Shown here in pieces: positions 11,840-24,800 of a stretch of DNA of 64,000 nucleotides. Each line of letters starts with the position of its first letter. Position 1 is the stretch's first letter. The notes under the pieces were generated by a model. It was not told where the DNA came from, did not search any database, and saw nothing but the letters and a program-made list of their open reading frames with translations. Source of the DNA: Polyodon spathula. Its lineage: Eukaryota > Chordata > Actinopteri > Acipenseriformes > Polyodontidae. The translations under genes were made by a program, and so were the position numbers. The stretch lies in the NCBI RefSeq assembly GCF_017654505.1, contig NC_054558.1:8766220-8830219 (forward strand), in the 5' to 3' direction.

Positions 11840-13610
11840 AAACAAACAGGTTCCCTTCCTCAGAGGTCATGCCTGGAAATGAATGGGAGGAGGCAAGTGG
11901 TGACTGCCCAGTCTCGGTCTTGAAAACGTACACTGCCTGGACTGGGGGCAGGCACAAGTCAGAGTGCTGCACCCTGCTGTTACTGCAGTGGTAAAGACAC
12001 AGCAAAGTGAAAGAAAAGGTTTGGTAAATGTTGTTTAAAAAGCATAGGTAGCAATGGCAAATGTAATTGTGCTAAATGAAAGGTTGAAGCGTGTGGAATG
12101 CAATGACTTCTTGTAGTTGCGTGGTGTATCTGCAGGGGAAGAATCACAGTGCAGGAAAGCAGAGTGAACATTCCCCATGCAAAGCCTTATTATGGAGCAG
12201 GCAGTTTGCATGCGATTTGCGAATATTCACCATAGGAAATGTGGACATGGGGAAAGGGGCTAGCCAATGCCCTAATTAAAACCGATATTGCCAATATTGA
12301 TAAATCTTTATTTCATTCAGATCCTATTGATAAAACCTGAAGTAATTAGACAATGTAAGGGGGTCGTTGTCACGTATCAGGACTGTTGCAGGCTGTGTTG
12401 TACTTTCAGATCAACACCAGCAGATGGCAGTGTAATGGTGAATACTAGTATGTACAATCTTCACGTGGGCTGTCAGTGTGGGACTACACACACACACACA
12501 TTAAAACTGCATTTTTTTATAGCGCCGCCATAGCTTTAATTTATAACAGATATAGCTGCGCCATAATTTTGATTTAATTCAGGCATATGCTACATAAAAA
12601 TATTGTAGTTTCACTCGCCCTGTTTACGAAACAAACCCTAGGAGCTATAGAGGTTTTTGTTAAATTAAATAAAGTTTTGCATGCATGACCGGACGCAGCT
12701 TTGCTTCAGAGCACCGGCTCACTGGATTCCGCTCCCAGCGGTTAATGCAACTCGTGGAGGCGCCTCTTACAAAATCCAGTTTTGCATTAAGAGCTTAACT
12801 GGGTAATAAAAGCAGTCTTTGTGTCCAGTCTAATCAGCTTATCTGAAAGCAAAGTCCAGATACAATCAAACCTGTTCTGTTTGCGCAAGTGCATCTCCAG
12901 TAGACCCTAATGTGTAAAGATATTGCTACTGACCAAATCGGCAATTTTTGTAATAGAATACACAGGTTTGAGTAACGGAGTGGGCTGGAAAAACCCAGCC
13001 CCCCCCCCCCCACTCTATAGTGTTGTATGATTAATTTGTACAATAAATTCAGCAACAGTAATTATTTTAAAGTTAGGTTAACATTTATATTTACAAAATT
13101 AATAATTCGTGTAAAATATTCAAACTTAATAAACAACATTAGTATTAACAAAATAATAATAAATACAAATACATATTGGTTAAACTCTCGTTAATATTAA
13201 GCTTGCTTTGCAGTAGTGTATTATTTTTTGTCTTCAGTTGTTTGTATACGTTATATCCAGTATGCTTTATTGATAAAGCAAGAAGTGAGTTCAGAAGTTG
13301 GAAAACAAATGCGCCAAACAAATGTAATACAACTGGAGATCCAGCTGAATTACTGTTTTAAGAGACACCACACCCGAACCCCAGCGTTACAGTGTGGGGG
13401 ATACGCGGACGCCGGTGTAGGCCTGAAACGAAATATTTCTCACAATTCCCGGATTCAAAGCGCATCCAAAGCTGCAAATAAATCGCCTCATTTCAACACA
13501 GTGTTAATGTTTGTATGTGTGCTAGTAAATGTACATGCAATGTATTATAGCAACTGAAAATGGATGTGTTTGAGTGGAGTTTTTGTTTAATAACCGATTT
13601 TACCAAATAA
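11840..13610. other. Intergenic, nothing recognised
   Basis: A few short CA tracts and a C-run at 13000-13010. No exon with homologous sequence was recognised. It could include further decayed exons of the esterase-like remnant. Confidence 0.4.
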
Positions 13611-13620
13611 TAGCAAAACC

Positions 13621-13638
13621 GAAACCGAAACCGAAACC
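13621..13638 (+). promoter_or_regulatory. ISRE/IRF-like GAAACC triplet array
   Basis: GAAACC occurs three times in direct tandem, preceded by AAAACC. Repeated GAAANN is the core that interferon regulatory factors bind. The site lies just upstream of a possible bak1 first exon. Function is inference from the motif and position alone. Confidence 0.3.
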
Positions 13639-13689
13639 CACACACACTGAACATTTTATAATCGATATATAATCCTGTAGATGGCGGTG

Positions 13690-14065
13690 CGCACAGAAGC
13701 CCAGCTCAAGCACAGGCTAAACGACCTGTCTTTAAATGCCACGGGGTCGTTGGCTTGGAGCAACGCGTCAGATCAGCATCATCTTTACAAGACTAGCAGG
13801 AAGTAATTAGACAGCAATCGGGTTTCAGAAGCAGTTGACAAGAGGTGCCCAGTGAAAACGGGAAAAGCAAAACCGCGGACAGCAATCCTTTGGATCTGGG
13901 AAGGATTGTAAAGAAAATCGCGAGGTTGACGAACCATTTTGCGGGGCTCTGTCTGAGGTGGGTGATCTGAGAGCGATCTCGGTTTGGGACGCTTCTTCTT
14001 GCCGAGCGGAGCACAGTTAGTTATTTCGGTGCGATTCTGGAAAACGCTGGTGGGTGCACAGCAGC
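13690..14065 (+). promoter_or_regulatory. Possible bak1 promoter and untranslated first exon
   Basis: The coding start of bak1 (17824) sits in an exon that begins after a splice acceptor (CTCCTGCAG|GAGAG at 17792/17793), so a non-coding first exon must exist upstream. This stretch is richer in CpG than its surroundings and has a candidate donor, CAGCG|GTAACA, near 14066. It is only a candidate; the exon could also lie between 17360 and 17790. Confidence 0.25.
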
Positions 14066-14589
14066 GGTAACACTTACCGATAGCAATGCTTCAAGTCTGC
14101 TGTGTTTTACATGACAACCTGCCTTCTGTATGTATTTCTCTGTTAATTTATACACGCTGACATTTTTAATAACTTGTAGAAAAGTGCGGACTGATTTCGC
14201 GAGTTCCGGTTCATTCAGTTGAAATGGTCTGTCTGGTGTTTTGTTGCTGACAGCCCTGTGAAGTCAAGCCGGAGATTCCGGGATCAGATTATAAAATCTA
14301 AGCTTGCTGTTTTTGTGTTTTGATGCTGTCCAGCTTTGATAACACTGTACATGTCTGACTCAGCCTAGTCGGGGTCGAGGTTTGATATCTTGGTACTGAC
14401 CTGGCCTGGCCTGGGCTCCGACGCCAACACCGTTCATCAGCGCATTATTTCATTTATAGGCTATTCAATTAACTCTGCGTTAGACGAGTAATATTTGATC
14501 TACCTTATGAAGAGGTTGACTATTTATTTATTTATTTATTTATTTGTCTTTTATTGGCGCTTTATATTTTTGTGATCGTGGACACATCT

Positions 14590-17350
14590 GTATGGCGGAG
14601 ATGTGATAGGTGTTACAGAAACGTGGTTGTCTGAGAGTGATGGGGACGAATATAATATCTGTGGGTATACACTGTATAGGAAAGACAGGCAGGACAGAAG
14701 AGGAGGAGGGGTAGCGCTACACATAAGAAACAGTCTTGAAGCCCAGGTGTTAAACCTGGACAAAGAAAATAAAACCGAATCAATATGGTTCAGAATAACG
14801 GACAAAAATTAAAAGGGCATAATAATAGGCGCATGCTATAGACCGCCAGATTCAGACGGTGAGCACAATAATCTATTATACAATGACATTAGAAATGTGT
14901 GTAGCAAAGGAGAAGACATACTAATGGGGGATTTCAACTTCCCCCAAATAGAATGGGAAAACCCGGTGGGTAGCACGAAGGATGAAATAGAAATGGTGGA
15001 AATGACAAATGACTGCTTCCTAACACAATTTGTCAAGGCACCGACTAGAGGGGAGGCATGCCTTGATTTAGTCTTTTCAAATAAGGAAGATAGAATAACT
15101 AAAATAGAGCTCAGAGAACCACTGGCAAACTCAGACCACAACATGGTCTCATTTGAAGTGTTTTTTAAAACCCCAAAAGTAATGACTAAAACTAAGGTTT
15201 ACAATTTTAGAAAAGCAAACTATGAAGGTATGAAACAGAGACTAACAGAAGTAGATTGGAGTAAAATAGAGAAAACACCCACAGAAGAAGGATGGTTGTT
15301 CTTCAAAAATGTAGTACTAGAGGCGCAAAACAATTACATCCCTAAAGTAGACAAATCTAAATGTAAAACTAAATTGCCAAAATGGTTTAATAGATCAATT
15401 AAAAAAAATATTCAGCGAAAAAAGGCACTTTACAGAGCATTAAAAAAGGACCAAAAAGAAAGTACACAGAAAGAGTACACGGAACTGCAAACGCAAGTCA
15501 AAAAGGAAGTTAGAAAGGCCAAGAGAGAAATAGAAATGAACATTGCTAAGGGGGCTAAAACCAATTCCAAAATGTTTTTCCAATATTACAACAGCAAGAG
15601 AACATTCAAAGAGGAGATTAAATGTCTAAGAGATACAAATGGCAAAATCGTAGATGAAGAAAAAAAAATAGCAAATATATTAAATGATTACTTTTCACAA
15701 GTTTTTACAAAGGAAGATACTGACAACATGCCCCACATGTCATCCAGTTCCTATCCAGTTTTAAATAACTTTAGCATAACTGAGGCAGAAGTGTTAAAGG
15801 GACTAGGAGCTCTTAAAATAAACAAATCCCCTGGGCTGGATGAGATCCTCCCAATAGTACTCAAAGAAATGAAAGAAGTAATTTACAAACCGCTAACCAA
15901 GATCATGCAGCAGTCTCTTGACACAGGGGTGGTACCGACAGACTGGAAAATTGCAAACGTAATACCGATCCACAAAAAGGGAAACAAAACTGAACCAGGT
16001 AACTACAGACCAGTAAGCCTGACTTCTATTATATGCAAACTTATGGAAACTATAATAAGATCCAAAATGGAAAATTACCTATATGGTAACAGGGTCCTGG
16101 GAGACAGTCAACATGGTTTTAGGAAAGGGAGATTGTGTCTAACTAACTTGCTTGATTTTTTTGAGGATGCAACATCGATAATGGATAATTGCAAAGCATA
16201 TGACATGGTTTATTTAGATTTCCAGAAAGCTTTTGACAAAGTCCCGCACAAAAGATTAATTCTCAAACTGAACGCAGTTGGGATTCAAGGAAACACATGT
16301 ACATGGATTAGGGAGTGGTTAACATGTAGAAAACAGAAAGTACTGATTAGAGGAAAAACCTCAGAATGGAGTGTGGTAACCAGTGGTGTACCACAGGGAT
16401 CAGTATTAGGTCCTCTGCTATTCCTAATCTACATTAATGATTTAGATTCTGGTATAGTAAGCAAACTTGTTAAATTTGCAGACGACACAAAAGTAGGAGG
16501 AGTGGCAAACACTGTTGCAGCAGCAAAGGTCATTCAAAATGATCTAGACAAGATTCAGAACTGGGCAGACACATGGCAAATGACATTTAATAGAGAAAAG
16601 TGTAAGGTACTGCACGCAGGAAATAAAAATGTACATTATAAATATCATATGGGAGATACTGAAATTGGAGAAGGAATCTATGAAAAAGACCTAGGAGTTT
16701 TTGTTGACTCAGAAATGTCTTCATCTAGACAATGTGGGGAAGCTATAAAAAAGGCTAACAAGATGCTCGGATACATTGTGAAAAGTGTTGAATTTAAATC
16801 AAGGGAAGTAATGTTAAAACTGTACAATGCACTAGTAAGACCTCATCTTGAATATTGTGTGCAGTTCTGGTCACCTCGCTATAAAAAAGATATTGCTGCT
16901 CTAGAAAGAGTGCAAAGAAGAGCGACCAGAATTATTCCCGGGCTTAAAAGGCATGTCATATACAGACAGGCCAAAAGAATTGAATCTGTTCAGTCTTGAA
17001 CAAAGAAGACTACGTGGCGACCTAATTCAAGCATTCAAAATTCTAAAAGGTATTGACAGTGTCGACCCAAGGGACTTTTTCAGCCTGAAAAAAGAAACAA
17101 GGACCAGGGGTCACAAATGGAGATTAGACAAAGGGGCATTCAGAACAGAAAATAGGAGGCACTTTTTTACACAGAGAATTATGAGGGTCTGGAATCAACT
17201 CCCCAGTAATGTTGCTGAAGCTGACACCCTGGGATCCTTCAAGAAGCTGCTTGATGAGATTTTGGGATCAATAAGCTACTAACAACCAAACGAGCAAGAT
17301 GGGCCGAATGGCCTCCTCTCGTTTGTAAACTTTCTTATGTTCTTATGTTC
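14590..17350 (+). mobile_element. CR1-like LINE, 5'-truncated, nearly intact ORF2
   Basis: Encodes an apurinic-type endonuclease followed by a reverse transcriptase. Seen in order: GVTETWLS, YRPPDSD, GDFNFPQIEW and SDHNMVSF (endonuclease), then the RT blocks GNYRPVSLTS, QHGFRKGR, YLDFQKAFDKV, SGVPQGSVLGPLLFLIYIND and the catalytic KFADDT. The C-terminal block follows (ALVRPHLEYCVQFWSP, WNQLPSNV) and ends with TAA at 17280. Only two lesions are seen: an in-frame TAA at 14810-14812 and one extra C in 16937-16939 that shifts the frame. The 3' end carries repeats of TTCTTATG, as expected for CR1. The 5' UTR and ORF1 are absent. The strand matches bak1, upstream of its coding start. Confidence 0.93.
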
Positions 17351-17416
17351 TAAATATGTTTAAACGTGGTAAAGTAATCTCTTAAAACACTTGCACAGAA
17401 ACACATTGTGATTGTG

Positions 17417-17457
<41 letters not shown>

Positions 17458-17469
17458 ATATCTATATAT

Positions 17470-17503
<34 letters not shown>
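17417..17503. repeat. Compound (AT)n / (GATA)n microsatellite
   Basis: TA dinucleotides run into TATC and then GATA tetranucleotides (about 8 units). The surrounding 17360-17790 holds no exon that I recognise. Confidence 0.9.
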
Positions 17504-17823
17504 GTATATCATATGTGACAGGCTTAGGTATAAACACGTTTCTGGTCCGATATCAACTTGTTTTAGTGGTAAATGTTTTAAAATATATATAAAAATTTTC
17601 CCCGATTGACTAGAATTTAGTTATCAAATACACATGCTTATGTTGACGAGCATTTTGAGAGCAAAATAATCCATTGCTAACTCCCCACCAGATTACCTTG
17701 CCTTTCAGTTTCACACAGGTTCAAGCAGGACACACGCTGTTTTTGTTCACTGTAACAGTGGTTCTAAACCCCTCTCCCTCTCCCTCCTGCAGGAGAGTTA
17801 TTTTGTTTCTGATTGGTAGAGCC

Positions 17824-20800
17824 ATGGCTACAGGGGGTGGTGAGGACCCCTTCAAGCCCAGCCCGAACAAGGACAGTAAACCACCGCACCCCCCGGTGAC
17901 AGGTAAGCCTGCCTCTGTTTATAAACTTTAGGAAATGATTGAGTGCAGTGACATGTGTTCTTGCTCGCTGTGCAGCCACTAGCAGGGCTTTCGTTTGGGG
18001 TAGAACCGGGTGGAAATAACACTCCTATTGCAGAGCAGTTTACCCACTCCGAGCTTTTACTACCAGCTTGATTAGCCGCAGCGTGTAGGTAAAAAGCTCT
18101 TTTTAAACTCGAACAAAACCAGGAATGGATCATACTGCTGTGCAGTGGGAGTCTTATTTCCAACCCTGTAAAGTAAGGCTGTTCTGAACCCCATAACCTG
18201 ATTCCCAGCCATGGGGAGCTGGAGAAAGGCTGGCTACCTCAAGCAGCCTCTTCTTGAGTAGTTGGCTGAATAAAATGACTGTGTTTGTGCTGCGGGTGTC
18301 ACTTTTCCTTTGAGCGTTACTGGATGTGTGTTTTTCAGTCCAGTTTCGTATCAGACAGCTACACTCTGAACTTGTTTTATTGATGATATCTTCAGTGCTG
18401 TTATTGGTGCTGTGTGTGCCTCTAAATATACCACATATCTTGCTGAGGCAAAGCTGCGAGGTTAGATTCCAGCCCCATCAGATCTAAAGGATTCACAAGG
18501 TTAGCTCACAGTGAATCATTCCTCGCAGCACTGAGCTGCTTGTGGTTTGTAAAGCCTGCTCTGTACTGTGTGGCCTTTGTTTTTCTTGCTTATGTTGTTG
18601 ACAGAGTATAATTACTGTGTGTGACACACATGAGCCTTTTGAGGGCAAAATAACACAAACTACAAAACCTAAATTTCAATCGCGTGAATTCATAAATTTC
18701 AATGACGTGAATTCATAATGAATTGAATTACAGTTACAGTTGATCCCAGCTTCATGTTAGATGGCCAGTGATTGTGACTGGTTTCGTTAGCCTCGCTGAT
18801 CCCGGCAGTGATCTCCGGTAGCTGCTTTGTGAAACACTCAAGTGTGGGGGTGTGCCCTCTCTGCCCTTCACACGCACCCCGCCTGCATTGCCCACAAAAA
18901 CCACAACAAGCCAGTGTTTTCATTGAATTATTTTCGTTCACATTTTGTATGATTTGACTACGAAAAGTACATAACAGTAAAAACAAACAAAAAAAACCTG
19001 TTAAATTTAATATTTGTGAAATATTTTAGTCTGCTGATTCAGAGGACTACTGTATATACAGGAAAATGAAAGGTTTACACACAGGATATGGAACATTGAC
19101 AATCTGGAGAACAAGAACTAAACCTGCAGCATTATGTGTGTTAGTATGTTGGGTGTAGCGTGTCTCATATCCCCTGTCTGAAAATAAATTGCCAAATAAA
19201 GACACAAGTCTATGTGTTTAACAAATAATCTGTCGCGCGAAGACTATTATATAGCATGTCGCCTCATACAGTTTGCGCTCTGTGATAATAATCCTCTTAA
19301 TAAACGACCCCACATGTGACCTATTTAGTTGTAAATGTGTGTTTATGTTAATGCAGGGGTAGAGAGAAGCCTTCCATTGCATAGAAGTTTGATCCATTCC
19401 TGGTTTCACTATGAGTTCAATAATACACACACCTGAGCTTGTAAAATACACACTTTGCCTAATCAGGCTCAGAGTGAAACCTGGAATGGCCAAAACTGCT
19501 GTGCAATTGGTATCCCATTATTTGGCATTGTTTGTTGTTCCAGCCTGTCTCTCGCATGCCATTTTAAGAGACTGGAAGCAAGCCCCACAGCAGAGCTGGG
19601 GTTATTGCTGTTCAGTGTCTTTGTATGAGTCATTATCATGGTTTCGATGAGTGTTTACTGAGTCGCTTTGTTTAACAAAGCTGTATGGAAGTCTGCCACT
19701 TGTTTACTGTGCACGGTATCATGACCCCATTAGTCTGATTCACCATCTGAGGGCTCTTCAGGTTCCAGGTTCAGCGAATCTGTTGAATGTTGACAAGCTG
19801 GCTGCTGATTTCAGTCACATGAAGATCGGTTGACTGATTTCAGTCACGCGAAGACAGCCTGGCTGCTGATTTCAGTCACGCGAAGACAGCCTGGCTGCTG
19901 ATTTCAATCACGCGAAGGCGGCCTGGCTGCTGATTTCAATCACGCGAAGGCGGCCTGGCTGCTGATTTCAATCACGCGAAGGCGGCCTGGCTGCTGATTT
20001 CAATCACGCGAAGGCGGCCTGGCTGCTGATTTCAATCACGCGAAGGCGGCCTGGCTTGCTGTCACTCAGACATTTCTGTGTGGAAATCTTATTTAGCTCT
20101 TTACTGTGGAGTTCACTGGATCGTATGTTTTTCATTTGATCTCACATTGACTCCCTTTTAAAAACCAAGGTATTTAACAAACAGCAATGCCATTAGTTTT
20201 TATTTAACTCATTAACTGCCATTTTTCTTTTTTGAGGACCGGCTACTAATGTTTGGAGCATTTTTAACTGGCATCTATCTACCTGTTCATTTTCTCTCTA
20301 AATATATTGTTATGGTAACTTACGTTAAGTTTGTGAACCTCAAAGGTTAAGTCTGAATGTAACTGTTAATTCTACAATTATAGCCCTTCAGGTGCTTTTA
20401 TGACGCCTGACTGATACATTTCTTGATGTTTTCCTCCCCACAGTGATGATAAATCTGCATTAATTACACTATGTAACACAATTTTTGTTCCTGGGTAGCA
20501 AGTGTTATTTCCTAATTGCTTATGCCTCAAAAGTATAGAAAATGGCTATTATTCCCCACAAACTTTGCTTTTGTGACCAGGACAGGTAAATTTCAAAATA
20601 TCACTATTTCCAATGAGAGAACTATACAGTACAGTATAATCAGATTACAGTATAATCGTAAATCTTGAAAAACTACTTGCTTCTAAATCTTTTGTAGTCA
20701 TTTTTGTATTAGTTTAGTATAAATACATGTTAATTTGGATTCATATGTTGTTTTTTTCTGACTTTATGTGAACGAAAAGACACAAAAGCTCCCGTTTTCT

Positions 20801-21812
20801 CATTGGAAATAGTGATATTTTGAAATGTACCTGTCCTGGTCACAAAAGCAAAGTTTGTGGGGAATAATAGCCATTTTCTATACTTTTGAGGCATAAGCAA
20901 TTAAGAAATAACACTTGCTACCCAGGAAATAAAAAAAAAATATATATATATATATATTGTTACACGGTGTTATGTGTTGATCTTCATAGCCGGCATGGAA
21001 TTTCACTGCTGTGATTAGGACCCAGCACTTTGTAGCCAAAAACAAAGGATTAACAATATATATTGATTTAGAATGTATCAAATTACATAAATACAGCTTG
21101 TGTTTGGATTTTTTCAAAGAAAGTTCATGTGGTACTTTCTGGGTTAAGACACTAGTGTTGTTTGTTTGTTGTGTGGTGCTGGACCTGCGACAGACGGAAC
21201 TAGTTGCAGATTGTGTGTGTGTGGAGTTCCTGTATTCGCATTTCTGTTTTTAACTGTGCAGTTTCTGTTTACAATAACTGAGGGATCTGCTGTAGGGTAT
21301 GGAGTCTGACATCACTGTCTCCTGGCTAGTGCGCTGTGAAAGGTGGCTGGCTGCTGCTTCTGTCCAATCATATCACTTTAAGGGAGTGGCTAATAATGTT
21401 GCTATGTGGTAACCAGGGGGATGGAATGAATGTCTCCTGACAACAGTGGAACCCCCTTCACAGCTTCCTGTCTGGCCCTTGCTGTAGAACCCCCTATTCT
21501 AATGATGTCATTCCATGATGTCATGGGGATTTCATTTCAAGTCTTCATTGGAGACAGATTCAAGGCTTGTTTTTTTTTTTTTTTTTTTTTTTCAAGCTTG
21601 CTTGCTCACCTTGAAAGATTTTGAAGGCATTTCAGTGAACGTATTGTTTGATTGTGTGCTTATTCACAGTTGACATTTGAATTGCACACCTAAGAAGCGA
21701 TGACGATTGTAAAAGGGTTGCTATTGACTTTGAATGATTTGAGAAGGGCTACTTCTATACCCTTCCTTGTGTTATAGGGACCTCCAGTGGTGGTTCTTGG
21801 CATATCATTTGA

Positions 21813-21848
<36 letters not shown>

Positions 21849-24800
21849 CGATGCAATACTGTATTTGCTGAGTCTGATTTACCATTCAAACTGAGACCGC
21901 TAAAGAAACAGCTGCTTCTCCAGTAAGAAAAGCAGCACTCATCACAACCCTAAGCAGCAGCTTCTTCACTTGTTTCACATTGAACAGCAAATGAGTCCGG
22001 CCAGCAGTGATGCCCCTCGCCTGATTGCCCGTGCCTGCTTTCAGCGGAGAGCCTGGCCCTGATAACTGTTTCGTGCAGCGCTGTTTCTGAACATCCCTTT
22101 TCAAGGCTGTGTTGTCTTTTCCCAACAAGAGTGTGAGATGTACTGTTGAAACTTGCAGAATAAACCCTTCACCATCAGTTTTTCTGATCTAGTGAGACCG
22201 CTCTGTACTGATGAGCTGACAGATAGAACTGCTTTTTAACAAGTATGTGTGATATTGTGGCCCCAGTTAAAACTGGAATGGTCTCTTCCATGCAAACTGC
22301 ACCCAGTTGCCTGTACAACAAGGGAATGTTGCAAAGTACAGTGTGGATGGGGGGGTGCTGCTGAATTCACATTCCCTGTGAGATTTAGAAACAGTATCTA
22401 TTGAAGTACAATGAAGCTCTGAGGACAGCCAGGCGTTTCTATTTCTAGAATCTTATTGATAATAAAAATAACTCGGGGGTAACTCAAACCCGTCGTCGGC
22501 TGCACTTCCTTATAAAGCCTCTCCCAGTAAGTGTGAAGAATTTCTTAACTATTTTCAAAACAAAGTTATTAATAGTAGGGATCTAATTGCTGGGGGTGGT
22601 TCTTATTTGAAGACTGATTTGGCTCCGGTATGGAATTGTTTTCTTTTGATTAAGGATTTGAATGGTTAGTGATGCAGATGAAGTGCCTCTTGTTTCTTAG
22701 ATCAAATTCCAACTCGATTCCTTTAAGATGCCTTTAGTTATCTGTGTAACAATGCTCTTACTTTAATAAAGAGACCTCCGTCAACCAAAATACTTCCAGC
22801 TGCCTTCCAAACTGCTTTGTTTAGCCTCAAAATCTACTTGGATCGCACTGTTTTGAGTTGTATTAGACCCATTGAACTTGCCATTCTTAGCCAAGGCTCT
22901 TGAAGTAGCAGTCAAACAACTCGAAAGATTTCTGGATAATGGCAATCGTTTTGAAAAGTTTCAGTTGTGGTTTTGATCTGCTCACAGTGCAGAGACTGCC
23001 CTTGTCAGAGTGGTGAGTGACTTGCTGACGAGTGTGGCTATAACTCTGTATCAGTTTTGGTTGTTTTAGACGTCAGTGCTTAGTTGGTACTGTGGTTCGT
23101 TTTAATTGATCTTCTTGAAAGCTGGACTGGCCAGACTGGAGCTGTGCTAAACTGGGCTAGGTTGTATGTAATGAAAAGACAGTACTTTGTTTCTTTAGAG
23201 GAGTTTGTGTCAGGGTTATTTGTTGTTATTGTGGTGTCCCCCAGGACTGATAAGTGAATTCATGCTTTCGTTTCATCTAGACTTGACTACTGCAGTGCTT
23301 CATTTGCTGGGCTTCCCCGTCATGCTGTATCCTGTTTGCAGCTTGTTCAGAACGAACAGGTTCATTTAACTCCTGTGCTGGCCTCACTGCACTGGCTTCC
23401 ACTGCACTTTAGAATTGCCATGTGCAGCACTGAATGGCTTGGCACTGTCCACTATAAACCTGCTTCCATTTTAAGGTCAGATAACGCCGGCCTTTTGTGC
23501 CTCCCAAAGGTAAAATTGAAAAAGAGGATTAAGTCATACTGCTCCCAGACTGTGGATCTCATTGACCTTTCTGTTAGTGATGCTGCTTCCGTCAAGATTG
23601 AAGACTTCCTTTTTAGGGGTGGGGTTAGAGTACTCTCAACAATTACTCGAGCATTAATTTATTACTGGAGTACTCGAAAATTGGTTAATAATATAACTTC
23701 AAGAATGTAAGTTCAATTTATTGCCGCAACCCCGTCACAGTTCAGGTCGGCAATACTCTCGTTTGTCGTTTGTTTTTCATGATTCGTGAGGTGCCTTCAT
23801 TTTATCTGTATTGTTCCATGGAGGGAACCGTACCACTAGTTTCGGTAATGTGGGGGTGTATGTATGTGAGTCGTGGTTGGGTGCAGACCATGTCAATAGA
23901 GCACCTCTCCCCACCCCCCGTGAGAGTAGTGGTCCGCTCTCTTCTCTCTGTGAAGTGAGCGAGTTTTTAGGATGGAGACAGGAGGAAGGATTTATTGTTT
24001 TTGTGGTGTGGTCCTGACCCAAACACGGACCTTGTTTAGTTAATAAAGTAGTTTTGTTAGTCCCTGAATCCCGTCTCCTTCTCCTGCTTTGAACGTCAAG
24101 GCTAGGGGTCGTTACAATGTTTTATTCACGTGTGCCACGTTAACACAGCAGGCTGCTGCAGCGAACGACCCACACACGCAAGAGAGACGCATGTTACTTT
24201 CGTTTAAAATTAAAAACTACTTTCGTTTTGCAGTGTTGTGCACATATACCTGTTTACACGCTATTTTCTTAATGTTTATTTTGTTTTTCGTTTTTCGAAG
24301 TAGTGCTTTTATATGTGGCAAGTTAAATAACCCCTTTCGTGTTTGTGTTAATTACGGTGTTTCAGCTGTGCAGGTGTTTATGATGTGCTTGAATAAAACC
24401 TTTGAGTTCTTGTATCTTTGTCTTTCATTTTAATATTGGCGTTTAAAATGTACCGCTGTAATGACTGCTGTCGGCAGTTTGTATCCGCGCCTGTTCTGCT
24501 GTTAACCTGTGGTAATTATGGCGGATATATGGAATAATATTGTCTGGCATTAGGTTCGAGTACTCGAGCACTAAATCACTCGAAACATCCCTACTCCTTT
24601 TATAGTTTAGACTTTAACGTGACTTTCAACTAGCATTGTTTTGATCTTTTTATCATCTTATTTTTATAATGTGTTTTATTATCATTCTTAGTAAGTTCCT
24701 GTTTTCTTATTGTTGTTTTTTTTTTTTTTTTTTTTTTTTTACTATTTATTGATATAATAACTTATTGTGAGTTGTACTACTTCTTTATTGCATACTTTCT

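Noticed and set aside
14897..16999. 700-codon frame as a host gene
   Set aside because: The motifs are those of a LINE endonuclease and reverse transcriptase; it is a retrotransposon.
23708..24117. Possible LTR inside the hAT-like element (TGTAAG to GTTACA)
   Set aside because: The flanking 5-mers do not match and no poly(A) or primer-binding context supports it.
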